From contig CAJWBA010000003.1 of the NCBI GenBank assembly GCA_913020155.1, positions 1-64,000 on the forward strand: DNA of 64,000 bases, in the 5' to 3' direction. The notes beneath the pieces were generated by a model that was given only the letters and a program-made list of their open reading frames with translations, searched no databases and was not told the origin of the DNA. This document shows positions 8,177 to 16,861 of this stretch, in pieces. The position numbers and the translations under genes are program-made. The stretch's first letter is position 1. Each line of letters begins with the position of its first letter. Source of the DNA: an uncultured Flavobacteriales bacterium (GTDB taxonomy: Bacteria > Bacteroidota > Bacteroidia > Flavobacteriales > Flavobacteriaceae).

Positions 8177-10765
8177 TTAACAAGAGTTTCTACTTGCATT
8201 AATATTTCCAAATAAAGATCGAGTAACTAATTTTTCAAATACTTCTTTTTGTTCTTCAGAATGCTCGTCGGATTCGTTCAACTCATAAATTGAACTTAGA
8301 GCATATTGCTGTATTGTTAACAAAGGCTGAACAATTGCTTCACGCATTTCTATAGAATGTTTACCCGCTGGTTGATCTTCCATTAATTCAGAGTAACCCG
8401 TTAGTTTTAAAAGCATTTGTTTGGATAAAACATACTCATCGTGTATGATGTTCCAAAATTTACCGAATTCCTTGTCTTTTCCAATGTGAGCGGTAAGTTT
8501 AAAAAACGATTTGGTTAAACTCATCATACTATTAGCAATTAAAGTTCTAAAAAACGCTGAATTTTTGTACAACAAATCCACTTTATCAAATGCTCCCCGT
8601 GCTTGAAATGACTGAATAGCAGATCCTACCCCAAAAAAACCTGGAACATTTTGTTTCGATTGACTCCAACTCCCAACGAAAGGTATTGCTCTTAAATCCG
8701 AAAAGTTGAGTTCTTTTGAGCTCCCTCTTTTCGATGGACGGCTCCCTATGTTAGTTTTGGAGTAGTATTTTAGAGTACTCATATTTTCTAAATAGGGAAC
8801 AAATTTTGGATGCGATTTGAAATCACTGTATGCTTTGAAACTAATTTCAGCTAATTGCTGCATCGTTTCACGATCAACATCAGATAAGTGATTATCATCA
8901 TTTTTAAATACTTGGTTTGAAATTCCAGAACTCAATAATTGTTCAAGATTAAATTGACTGGAATCTAAGGTTCCAAAATTTGAACTAATAGTTTGCCCTT
9001 GAACCGTTAGTTGAATGTCATCAGCTTGAATCCTATCGCCCATAGAAGCATAGAAATGATGCGTATTTCCCCCTCCTCTGGCTGGTGGTCCACCACGTCC
9101 ATCAAAAAATGCGACAGAAACTCCGAAGTCGTTGGATACATCAGACAATTCCTCTTTGGCTTTGTAAATACTCCAATTTGCCATAAAATAACCTCCATCC
9201 TTTGTTCCATCAGAAAAACCAAGCATAATGGTTTGTTTCATTTTTCGGCTTTCTAGATGTTTCTTGTAAATAGTATTTGAGTACAAAGCGTTCATGATTT
9301 CTTGAGAAGCCCTAAGATCATCAACTGTTTCAAAGAGTGGAATTAGGTCTACTTTTGGTTTTTCCCAGCCACAAATGCGATGTAAGGCAAATAGTTGCAG
9401 CATGTTCTCAATGCTTTGACAATTACTGATAATGTATCGATTACATCCTTTTTCTCCATTTCTTTTTTGAATAACTTTCATAGCATAAATGGATCCCAAA
9501 GTATGTCTAACAATATCATTGTCAAAGATCGATTCTGGAACTTCCCCTGTTAGTTTGGGTAAAATAGCGAGACGCTCATCCAATTCAAGGTCTAAGTAAT
9601 TAGAAGGTAAACCTGAAATATGGTCTTGTATTTTTGGGTGTGAAACAATAGTCTCAAAAACATGACTGTGTATACGAGAGTCTTGACGAATATCAAGGGA
9701 TGCAAAATGAAAACCAAATAGCTTAATTTTATTTCTTAGGTCTATGATTTCGTTTAAATACAGACTATTGTGCTTCTCTTTTAGAATACTTTCAATTTGT
9801 GTCAATTCATCAATTACAAAACCAGAACTAATTTCTTTAATTTTCTCTGGCTCAAATAAGGTGTGGTAAAGCGTAGACTCTAAATCATTTATTTTTTGAT
9901 CAACTTCGTCAAAAGTTATTTTTCTTTTTAGTTTACGAAGATCTCTGTAGTAATTTCTAAGGATTGTAAACCTCAATCTCTCAGCGGTTTTTATTGTTAT
10001 TTCTGGAGTAACAAAAGGGTTTCCATCACGATCACCTCCTGGCCAAAAACCCAAATCAAATATTGAATTATCGATAGATTCTCCTTCAAAAATATGTTGT
10101 TCTATGTAATTGTAAATTACTGCAGCAGATTCATAAAAAACATTTTCCAAAAACCAAGTTAAGCTTACAGCTTCATCCAATGGAGTTGGTTTTATTTTAT
10201 TGAAAAAACGAGTTTTACCCAATTGAGCCAATAATAATTTAATCTGATCAAGATCATCTTTTTTAAGGGCTGCTGCTAAATCTGTGATTATTCCTAGTAC
10301 TGAGCCGGGATAAAATTGAGTTGGATGAGCCGTCAGCACAATTCGGACCTTGAATCGATTTAAATACTCTTTAAGTTCTACGAAATTATTCTTTGACTTG
10401 GTCGCTTCTTTGATGTATCGGAGCGTTCCCCTACCGTGCATGTTATTTACATAGGAAAAACCTGCGTCCTCAATTGCATCAAACAACACAATTTGACGTT
10501 CAATGTATTTTAAAAAACTAAACAGCAGATTGTGTTGATCTTTAAGATCCATTCCTTGGGTAAAATTTTCAAAAAAATGATTTACAATTTGTTTTGGCGA
10601 CAAATCAGCATCATAACCTTTAGTACAAAAATCCTTGAATAATGGAAGTAAAAGAGAGGTTTGGGGTATGGAATCAAAAGGAAGTGTTAGAAAAAGGCTA
10701 TTGTAAATTTCGAACTTGGATACAACATAATCATTAAATCGTTCAGACTTTGTTTTTCTTGCCAT
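8177..10765 (-). CDS. ppc: Phosphoenolpyruvate carboxylase, Bacteroidota subtype
   Basis: Makes oxaloacetate from PEP and bicarbonate, refilling the TCA cycle. At 862 residues it has the usual length. The essential histidine is present but in LTAHPTQF (His147) instead of the textbook TAHPTE. Other family segments are PGGDRDGNPFVTPEIT, LGFSDGTKDGGYFMANW (usually GYSDSxKDAG), FFDGRGGPPARGGG, LRAIPFVGSWSQ, and a C terminus ending SRNSC rather than the classical MRNTG. I recall these differences as shared by flavobacterial relatives, so they mark a subfamily rather than damage. The Lrp-type regulator gene lies 18 bp upstream and may be in the same transcript. Confidence 0.94.
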   Translation of the reverse strand: MARKTKSERFNDYVVSKFEIYNSLFLTLPFDSIPQTSLLLPLFKDFCTKGYDADLSPKQIVNHFFENFTQGMDLKDQHNLLFSFLKYIERQIVLFDAIEDAGFSYVNNMHGRGTLRYIKEATKSKNNFVELKEYLNRFKVRIVLTAHPTQFYPGSVLGIITDLAAALKKDDLDQIKLLLAQLGKTRFFNKIKPTPLDEAVSLTWFLENVFYESAAVIYNYIEQHIFEGESIDNSIFDLGFWPGGDRDGNPFVTPEITIKTAERLRFTILRNYYRDLRKLKRKITFDEVDQKINDLESTLYHTLFEPEKIKEISSGFVIDELTQIESILKEKHNSLYLNEIIDLRNKIKLFGFHFASLDIRQDSRIHSHVFETIVSHPKIQDHISGLPSNYLDLELDERLAILPKLTGEVPESIFDNDIVRHTLGSIYAMKVIQKRNGEKGCNRYIISNCQSIENMLQLFALHRICGWEKPKVDLIPLFETVDDLRASQEIMNALYSNTIYKKHLESRKMKQTIMLGFSDGTKDGGYFMANWSIYKAKEELSDVSNDFGVSVAFFDGRGGPPARGGGNTHHFYASMGDRIQADDIQLTVQGQTISSNFGTLDSSQFNLEQLLSSGISNQVFKNDDNHLSDVDRETMQQLAEISFKAYSDFKSHPKFVPYLENMSTLKYYSKTNIGSRPSKRGSSKELNFSDLRAIPFVGSWSQSKQNVPGFFGVGSAIQSFQARGAFDKVDLLYKNSAFFRTLIANSMMSLTKSFFKLTAHIGKDKEFGKFWNIIHDEYVLSKQMLLKLTGYSELMEDQPAGKHSIEMREAIVQPLLTIQQYALSSIYELNESDEHSEEQKEVFEKLVTRSLFGNINASRNSC

Positions 10766-10783
10766 TATGGGTTATGAATTATG

Positions 10784-11263
10784 TTAGAGTTCGTTAAAAA
10801 TCCTGTGCATTAATCGTTTTTTGTCGTTGATACTTTCTTCCAGAGAAATCATAGTTTCGGTTCTCAAAACTCCAGGAATGTCATCGATTTTAAAAATGAT
10901 GTCTTTCGCATGTTTAGTATCCTTAGCTCTAACTTTACAGAATACATTGAATTTACCAGTTGTTATGTGTGCTACGGTGACATAGGGAATTTTCTCTATG
11001 TCCTCAAGCGTTTGCTGCGTTGCACTGTTTTTTTCTAGAAATATACCGACATATGCGATAAAAGAATAGCCCAATTTCTCATAATCTAAATTTAAAGAAG
11101 ACCCTTTTATTATTCCCGAATCTTCCATTTTCTTAACGCGCACATGTACTGTCCCTGCTGAGATTAATAGTTTCTTGGAGATGTCTGTAAATGGAACACG
11201 AGTATTATCAATTAAGATATCTAATATTTGATGATCTACTTCGTCTAATTTAGATTTTGGCAT
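10784..11263 (-). CDS. Lrp/AsnC-family transcriptional regulator
   Basis: A DNA-binding protein of the leucine-responsive (feast/famine) family, 159 residues. The N terminus is a winged helix-turn-helix (VDHQILDILIDNTR, then SAGTVHVRVKKMEDSGII). The C-terminal half is the RAM domain that binds amino acids and forms octamers (VTVAHITTGKFNVFCKVRAKD). It has its own probable promoter 30 nt upstream and is followed at 18 bp by ppc. The M14 peptidase gene is upstream on the same strand. Control of ppc or of amino-acid metabolism is a reasonable guess from position only; the ligand is not predictable. Confidence 0.93.
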   Translation of the reverse strand: MPKSKLDEVDHQILDILIDNTRVPFTDISKKLLISAGTVHVRVKKMEDSGIIKGSSLNLDYEKLGYSFIAYVGIFLEKNSATQQTLEDIEKIPYVTVAHITTGKFNVFCKVRAKDTKHAKDIIFKIDDIPGVLRTETMISLEESINDKKRLMHRIFNEL

Positions 11264-11293
11264 AATAGGCTAATTTAATTGTCAAGTTGAGTA

Positions 11294-11301
11294 CAAAAAT
11301 A
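11294..11301 (-). promoter_or_regulatory. Promoter -7 element for the Lrp-type regulator (and ppc)
   Basis: TATTTTTG on the minus strand is an exact TAnnTTTG match, 30 nt before the regulator's ATG. A clear TTTG at the -33 position is not evident. Confidence 0.5.
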
Positions 11302-11335
11302 ATCAAAAAGAAGACTTGTTAATACAGAAACAGAT

Positions 11336-12439
11336 TTATTGATGTAAACTTAACAAAGAAATCATTTTCGTTATATTTTTAATTTCATCAAAATCAACTG
11401 AAATATTCTTTAAATCTGAGTGATTTTCGGCATTTATTTTATTTAATCCTTCATGCTCCTCGTTGAGGCTATCAAAAGCAGGAGACCAGACGACAGCTCC
11501 ATCTTCTAACTCTTCTTTATACTGTACAAATACAGTGTTTTTATTGGATAAAACACCTTTTGAGGTTCCTTTGAGATTGAAAATTTCAATATCCCTTAGG
11601 TTTTTGTGGTTTTCAGGTATTTTGGAATAGTCATTTACAGAAAAGGAATCTATTTTACCCAAAGAAATCACTTCACACATTACAATTAGAGCGTCAAAAA
11701 CTGCTTTCCTGGATGTTTTTCTTTTGTAGTCCTGTGTGTAATGTCCTGCTTCGAATAATACGGTTGGAGTTCCTTTAGCGGTAAAATAATCCCCTGCACA
11801 ATTGATATTAAAAACATCATCATAGCGACCTACTGCATTTGGCAGGTAACTTTGAAGTTTTTTGTTTGCCGCTACAATCAACTTCATTGCCAACTGTCTT
11901 GCTGGTGTAAGAGATCTTTCGAGATCAGCAGAAGGTGCTAAAAAGGATACTGTAGCTGGTATGGGAGTTTTACCTGCCGAAAAAATAGTTCTCTGACCAT
12001 GGAGGTTAAAACAGTAATTTGGTTTAAAATCATCATAAATTTTTCTAAGTAACCTACTTTCGGGTTGACTAAGATCAATAAAGTCTCGGTTTAAATCAAT
12101 TGCATTGGCGTTTAAGCGAGTGTAAGCCTCTGAACCATCCGGGTTTAATTGAGGGATCATAAGAAACGTACATTCTTTCAAAATATCTTCTGCTTGATCG
12201 GTTTTTAGAAAACTCCAGAAATCAACTAGAGCTTTTGTAGTGGTAGATTCATTACCGTGCATTTGAGACCACATAAGGATTTTATTTGAACCTTTTCCAA
12301 TGCTGAACGCATATATTGGGCGAGCTTCTACAGAAGTCCCCAGAATCTTTAAATGAGACAATAAATCTTTACCCTCAATGAATTTGTAAAGCATTGATGG
12401 ATTCAAAAGTCGATTTTGATTTAGGTCTTTTATTTTCAT
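11336..12439 (-). CDS. M14-family zinc carboxypeptidase
   Basis: A metallopeptidase or amidase of the M14 (carboxypeptidase A) clan. Zinc ligands are the His and Glu of QMHGNES and the His of FNLHGQRT; the catalytic glutamate is in VLFEAGHY, and the substrate-binding segment reads ANAIDLNRDF. I start it at the second ATG (12439, 367 residues) because TACATTTG at 12445-12452 would put the transcription start between the two ATGs; the longer version from 12463 adds only MFVFTFVH. With that start there is no signal peptide, so a cytoplasmic peptide or peptidoglycan-fragment substrate is likely. The specificity subgroup cannot be told by eye. Confidence 0.88.
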   Translation of the reverse strand: MKIKDLNQNRLLNPSMLYKFIEGKDLLSHLKILGTSVEARPIYAFSIGKGSNKILMWSQMHGNESTTTKALVDFWSFLKTDQAEDILKECTFLMIPQLNPDGSEAYTRLNANAIDLNRDFIDLSQPESRLLRKIYDDFKPNYCFNLHGQRTIFSAGKTPIPATVSFLAPSADLERSLTPARQLAMKLIVAANKKLQSYLPNAVGRYDDVFNINCAGDYFTAKGTPTVLFEAGHYTQDYKRKTSRKAVFDALIVMCEVISLGKIDSFSVNDYSKIPENHKNLRDIEIFNLKGTSKGVLSNKNTVFVQYKEELEDGAVVWSPAFDSLNEEHEGLNKINAENHSDLKNISVDFDEIKNITKMISLLSLHQ

Positions 12440-12444
12440 GTGTA

Positions 12445-12452
12445 CAAATGTA
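12445..12452 (-). promoter_or_regulatory. Promoter -7 element of the M14 peptidase gene
   Basis: TACATTTG on the minus strand, an exact TAnnTTTG match, ends only 5 nt before the chosen ATG at 12439. Transcription starting the usual few bases downstream would give a leaderless or nearly leaderless message. Confidence 0.55.
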
Positions 12453-12470
12453 AACACAAACATGTTTACA
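12449..12470. promoter_or_regulatory. Inverted repeat TGTAAAC-N8-GTTTACA over the M14 promoter
   Basis: A perfect 7-bp inverted repeat with an 8-nt spacer covers the -7 box of the M14 gene and the region just upstream, a typical place for a repressor operator. A third copy of TGTAAAC lies at 12672-12678, 15 nt before the XRE-family regulator start. A separate perfect 14-bp palindrome (AACTTAATTAAGTT) lies at 12477-12490. Confidence 0.45.
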
Positions 12471-12634
12471 GCGTTAAACTTAATTAAGTTACAGATGTGT
12501 ACGTGTATTGGTGATTTTGTTTATCAATAGTAACAAAACTAATTATAAGGCCTTTTTGAGGGTGCTTAACTATTAATTATCAATATATTAAATTTTATTC
12601 ATGAAGTAAAAGTTTAATACTTATTTGAATATTT

Positions 12635-12642
12635 TATTTTTG
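12635..12642 (+). promoter_or_regulatory. Promoter -7 element of the XRE-family regulator gene
   Basis: TATTTTTG is an exact TAnnTTTG match, with TTTA 18 nt further upstream as a possible -33 box. The leader to the ATG at 12693 would be about 45 nt and contains one TGTAAAC half-site. Confidence 0.5.
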
Positions 12643-12692
12643 TTAGTATAATTATTATAAGTAACTTGCAGTGTAAACCTCAATATGTTACA

Positions 12693-13088
12693 ATGTTAAA
12701 CTATGAAGAAATTGTTTTTCGAATTAAAAAATTGATTAGTGATAATGAATTAAATGCTGCTAGTTTTGCCGAAAAAATTGGTGTGCAACGTTCTGGGATT
12801 TCACATATCTTATCAGGAAGAAATAAACCGAGTCTTGAGTTTTTATCTAAAATTCACACAACATTCGACGATGTTGAGTTCGATTGGTTACTTTTGGGAA
12901 AAGGTAAAGATGAAAATGCTACTCCTAGTCCAAATAATTTATTCAACTCAACAGATGCTGAATACGAAAGTTCAATTCAAATAAGTAAGACTCCATCAAT
13001 TCAAAATTTCAAGCCGTCAGAAGAAATTAAAGAAATAATTTATGTATTCACTGACGATACTTTCAAGGTAATTCAGAGAAAATCTTAG
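12693..13088 (+). CDS. XRE-family helix-turn-helix transcriptional regulator
   Basis: A 131-residue DNA-binding protein with a Cro/C1-type helix-turn-helix in its first 70 residues: ASFAEKIGVQRSGISHILSG, then RNKPSLEFLSKI and FDWLLLGKG. The rest is polar and probably disordered, with no recognisable ligand domain. The frame is open from 12666, but the family start fits the ATG at 12693 followed by LNYEE. This chromosomal single-domain type is common in Flavobacteriia and is not by itself a sign of a phage. Dyads in its upstream region, shared with the divergent M14 gene, suggest autoregulation, which is inference. Confidence 0.85.
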   Translation: MLNYEEIVFRIKKLISDNELNAASFAEKIGVQRSGISHILSGRNKPSLEFLSKIHTTFDDVEFDWLLLGKGKDENATPSPNNLFNSTDAEYESSIQISKTPSIQNFKPSEEIKEIIYVFTDDTFKVIQRKS

Positions 13089-13109
13089 TACTTTTACCAA
13101 AAATTATTC

Positions 13110-13487
13110 ATGAAGTTTTTTCTAGCTCCCATTTTACTTTTAATATGTTCATCCTGTTATTCTCCACAAAGAAAATGTGAACAGTTTCACACAGGTTCCT
13201 TCGAATTCAAAACAATCATTGGAGATCAATTATTAGAATCTACTTTTGTTAGGGATGAAAATTTTGAAATCGAAACCTTTGAGGGAAAGATTGATTCTGC
13301 TAGTATCCGGTGGGTAAACCCATGTGAGTGTATTTTAACCAAATTGAATCCAACTTCCAACCAAGACAAACGTCCGCTATCCGTTAAGATTTTGACAACC
13401 AATAAAAATGAGTACACTTTTGAATACTCCATTGTTGGAGATAAAAACAATAAACAGAAAGGCACGGTTGTTAAAATTAAAAAATAA
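13110..13487 (+). CDS. Small lipoprotein of the kind often found near parC/parE
   Basis: A 125-residue probable lipoprotein. The signal peptide MKFFLAPILLLICSSC ends in a lipobox with the acylated Cys at residue 16. The mature part contains a pattern I recognise from flavobacterial proteins encoded beside topoisomerase IV genes (GTFxF, then EGKIDSASIRWVNPCE and KLNP). Some databases call such proteins DNA topoisomerase IV, which must be wrong: this is a small exported lipoprotein with no catalytic or DNA-binding features. It starts 21 bp after the XRE gene and may share its transcript. Function unknown. Confidence 0.8.
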   Translation: MKFFLAPILLLICSSCYSPQRKCEQFHTGSFEFKTIIGDQLLESTFVRDENFEIETFEGKIDSASIRWVNPCECILTKLNPTSNQDKRPLSVKILTTNKNEYTFEYSIVGDKNNKQKGTVVKIKK

Positions 13488-13489
13488 TC

Positions 13490-14305
13490 ATGAAACATCT
13501 CCTCAACTCTTAAGTAATTATTTCTCTCATAATTCTTACTTTCCTTAAAATTTTTTAGGAATTGATAATCTTTTATTGATTTCTATCATCATCCAAAAAC
13601 TAGAAGAAAAGAAACAAAAGATTCGATACTAATATCGGGTTAATCCCTGCTATGTTTTTCCGTTTTGTATTACTTATTGGAATTAGTGTGTTGATTCAAA
13701 TGCAAATTGCATTTATTTCTATTAAACACTTCATGAATAACATCAAGTTTCAGTATACAATCTGTAATCTTGGTATTATGTGGAATTTTTTAAATTGTAC
13801 AAAAGTGATCACGAGATTTTTGATAAAGTAGAGACTGAAATATCCCAAAATATAGGGATTACAAAAATGCTTTCTTTATCTAAAGTCATCATTCTAATTA
13901 CTTTACTCAATATTGTCTTTTTTCTTTAATTCTATTTTAACTGCAATTGGTATTACCAATGGAATAGACAGCGCAATGTCTATAATGTTTATTGTAATTG
14001 TAATTTAGGTAGGAATAATGACGATTTTTGTAAAACCTGTTTCATTTTTTATTGAAAAACATTCTTTGCTTCAAATTCTTGGATTATCTTTCTCAAGTTT
14101 AATTGGTTTTATGCTGCATACTTAGGAGGCAAATTTGGCTGTAACAATTGTTTTTGAAAAAGAAGTTTGTACAATCCCCATAGGATACCTTTACTTCGCC
14201 ATTAGTTTTTCTCTGGGAATTGAATTTTTAAACATAAAACTTAGAGAAAAAATGGAGCTTAAAGTTCTAATTTTATTTGTGAATCGTTTTCATCCGAATT
14301 TTTAA
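13490..14305 (+). pseudogene. Decayed TerC/Alx-family membrane protein gene
   Basis: This stretch has no intact frame, but translation across frames gives an ordered TerC-family protein. From the ATG at 13490: MKHLLNS, a stop (13511-13513), then LTFLKIFLGIDNLLLISI (the family's LGIDN motif). After a frame change: GLIPAMFFRFVLLIGIS. Later segments are YKSDHEIFDKVETEIS, and after another change FNSILTAIGITNGIDSAMS, then VKPVSFFIEKHSLLQILGLS and finally YLYFAISFSLGIEFLNIKLR. I count at least three in-frame stops and several frame changes. TerC proteins are polytopic inner-membrane proteins linked to metal (Mn) export. The tail overlaps the 3' end of parC on the other strand. The upstream lipoprotein gene, 2 bp away, is intact. 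Confidence 0.85.
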
Positions 14306-16859
14306 TTTCTTTCGGATCGATTACTTGAAGTTCTTCAATAGGCTCTTCGGCTGCTACTTCATAAGGAAGAGAATCAACCAAAACAACTTCTTTTAATTTG
14401 TTGCTAGTCAGTTTATTACCAAGTGCCTTAAAACCTTTAACAGCTATGAATTCTTCGACATTGATTTGCTTATTTGGTGGCGCAGCACTCCCACGTGGCT
14501 TAGCAAATACTAAATCAATAATTGGTCTCCATTCAGTTGATACAAATATTAACTTTGAATCTTCTTTCAAGAAATTATCTTCCTTATTTTCATTTTCAAT
14601 AATAAAACGTTTAATAAAATATCGTTCTTTCTCAGCATCAAAATAAACCGCTGTAATTGGTCTATTTTCTACCCATCGTTCTAAGGTTTTTGGTGTTACT
14701 TCAAAATGTAGACTCAAATCTGGTATTACTGTTTTAGAAACTCCTATATTGTTAATAATCAGTAATTTATCATCTCCTTTAAATGCACCTAAAAGATCGC
14801 CTCTTTCATCTACATTTAATTTCAAGACTGTTGAATCAAACCAGATTTTTCTAGGTTTTAAGGTAGATACCCCTTTTTCTTTTAATTCAACCCGGAGAAT
14901 ATTATGCTTAGAAACAATATTCCCTTTTACACCTCTTCCTTTGATTTGAAGATCTGCAAAATCAATATCCCATTTCAATTTCTTTGCACTTCCTGAATTT
15001 CGTAGAAGTATGGTAACTATTTCCGCTTCACCATTTGGATTGGCTGTAAAATACAAAACCTTAGTTCCGGGTTTACCTTGGGTTAGGTCATACGCTTTAT
15101 CACGGGTAACCCCAGAAACTGCATAACGTTTGATAAATGAGCTTCCTGTTTTACCATCTTTGTAAATCAGATTGTAGACAGTTCTAAGATCTTTCTTCTT
15201 AAATACAGCAGCGTAAATAATGTTCTTTTCAATAAACACCTTACTGTCTACTTTGACCACTTGCATTTTCCCGCTTTGGGTAAATACAATAATATCATCA
15301 ATATCCGCACAATCACAAACATATTGATCTTTTTTCAGGGAAGTTCCAATAAAACCTTCTTCTCTATTTATGAATAGTTTTAAATTTCTTACAACTACTT
15401 TTGTTGCATCTACATCATCAAAGACACGTATCGCTGACAAGCGTTCTTTTCCTTTGCCGTAGTCTTTTTTTAACTTTGTGAAATAATCGATAGCATACTC
15501 AATCAAATTGTTCAAATGATGTTGTACCTCTAAAATTTCAGCTTCCAATGCATCTATCCTTTGTTGAGCTTTGTCAATATCAAATTTTGAAATTCGCTTA
15601 ATCTTAATTTCTGTCAAGCGGATGATATCTTCCTCAATAACTGCTCGCTTCAACTTTTTGACAAAAGGTTTGAGACCCTCATCAATTGCGTTTAATACTC
15701 CTTCCCATGTGTCTTGTTCTTCAATTTCACGGTACACTTTATTTTCGATAAATATGCGTTCTAAAGATGCTGAATGCCATTGATTTTGAAGCTCATGGAG
15801 TTTTACTTCCAATTCCTTTTTTAGGATTTGAACTGTCGTGTCTGTTGAGATTCTCAGCATATCCGAAACACCAATAAAGTGGGGCTTATGGTCCATGATG
15901 ACACAGCCCAGAGGAGATATTGAGGTCTCACATGCTGTAAAAGCATACAAGGCATCAATGGTTTTGTCTGGTGATATTCCATTAGGTAAATGAATCAAGA
16001 TTTCAACATTAGCAGCTGTATTGTCCTCAATTTTACGAATTCTAATCTTACCTTTTTCATTTGCTTTTAGGATTGATTCTATCAAACTTGATGTCGAAGT
16101 ACTAAATGGAATTTCGGTTATGACTAAAGTATTTTTGTCAGCCGCACTTATCTTTGCGCGAACCCGAACCTTTCCACCTCGAAGACCATCATTGTAATTC
16201 TGAATATCAATAATTCCACCCGTTTGAAAATCAGGAACTAAAGTAAATTTCTTTCCTTTTAAATAGGCAATACTGGCCTGAATAAGCTCATTGAAGTTAT
16301 GCGGTAATATTTTTGTTGAAAGCCCAACTGCTATTCCTTCGGCTCCTTGTGCCATGAGTAATGGAAATTTAACAGGTAAATTTACAGGTTCCTTTTTTCT
16401 TCCATCATATGAAAGCTGCCAATTGGTAACTTTAGGACTAAAAACTACTTCATTTGCAAATTTTGATAAGCGAGCTTCAATGTACCTCGATGCTGCTGCA
16501 CGATCTCCAGTGAAAATATTCCCCCAATTACCCTGCATATCAATCATTAAGTCTTTCTGACCTATTTGCACCATTGCATCAGCAATACTGGAATCTCCAT
16601 GGGGGTGGTATTGCATGGTATGGCCAACAATGTTTGCTACCTTGTTGTAACGCCCATCATCTAAATCTTTCATCGAATGGAGTATCCTTCTCTGAACAGG
16701 TTTTAAGCCATCGGAAATTGCGGGAACAGCTCTTTCTAGAATAACATAGGAAGCATAGTCCAAAAACCAATCTTTGTACATTCCAGTGACTTTGACAAGG
16801 GTATCCGCTCCGTTGTCTGCAAATCCTCTATTTTTGTTGTAGAATTCGTTTTCTTCCAT
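14259..16859 (-). CDS. parC: DNA topoisomerase IV subunit A
   Basis: Cleavage and religation subunit of the type IIA enzyme that unlinks daughter chromosomes. The 866-residue protein starts its catalytic core with YASYVILERAVPAISDGLKPVQRR, contains TMQYHPHGDSSIADAMVQ, and carries the active-site Tyr in AASRYIEARLSKF. A coiled-coil gate lies around residues 430-480, and a beta-pinwheel-like C-terminal region follows. A canonical GyrA box (QRRGGKG) is absent, with only the degenerate KGRGVKGN, which supports ParC over GyrA. The parE gene lies 2 bp upstream, so both subunits come from one message. The acidic C-terminal tail (EEPIEELQVIDPKEIKNSDE) is probably flexible. Confidence 0.93.
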   Translation of the reverse strand: MEENEFYNKNRGFADNGADTLVKVTGMYKDWFLDYASYVILERAVPAISDGLKPVQRRILHSMKDLDDGRYNKVANIVGHTMQYHPHGDSSIADAMVQIGQKDLMIDMQGNWGNIFTGDRAAASRYIEARLSKFANEVVFSPKVTNWQLSYDGRKKEPVNLPVKFPLLMAQGAEGIAVGLSTKILPHNFNELIQASIAYLKGKKFTLVPDFQTGGIIDIQNYNDGLRGGKVRVRAKISAADKNTLVITEIPFSTSTSSLIESILKANEKGKIRIRKIEDNTAANVEILIHLPNGISPDKTIDALYAFTACETSISPLGCVIMDHKPHFIGVSDMLRISTDTTVQILKKELEVKLHELQNQWHSASLERIFIENKVYREIEEQDTWEGVLNAIDEGLKPFVKKLKRAVIEEDIIRLTEIKIKRISKFDIDKAQQRIDALEAEILEVQHHLNNLIEYAIDYFTKLKKDYGKGKERLSAIRVFDDVDATKVVVRNLKLFINREEGFIGTSLKKDQYVCDCADIDDIIVFTQSGKMQVVKVDSKVFIEKNIIYAAVFKKKDLRTVYNLIYKDGKTGSSFIKRYAVSGVTRDKAYDLTQGKPGTKVLYFTANPNGEAEIVTILLRNSGSAKKLKWDIDFADLQIKGRGVKGNIVSKHNILRVELKEKGVSTLKPRKIWFDSTVLKLNVDERGDLLGAFKGDDKLLIINNIGVSKTVIPDLSLHFEVTPKTLERWVENRPITAVYFDAEKERYFIKRFIIENENKEDNFLKEDSKLIFVSTEWRPIIDLVFAKPRGSAAPPNKQINVEEFIAVKGFKALGNKLTSNKLKEVVLVDSLPYEVAAEEPIEELQVIDPKEIKNSDENDSQIKLEL

Positions 16860-16861
16860 GC

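Noticed and set aside
12693..13088. XRE regulator as sign of a prophage or restriction system
   Set aside because: No phage, methylase or restriction genes surround it; this type is common on flavobacterial chromosomes.
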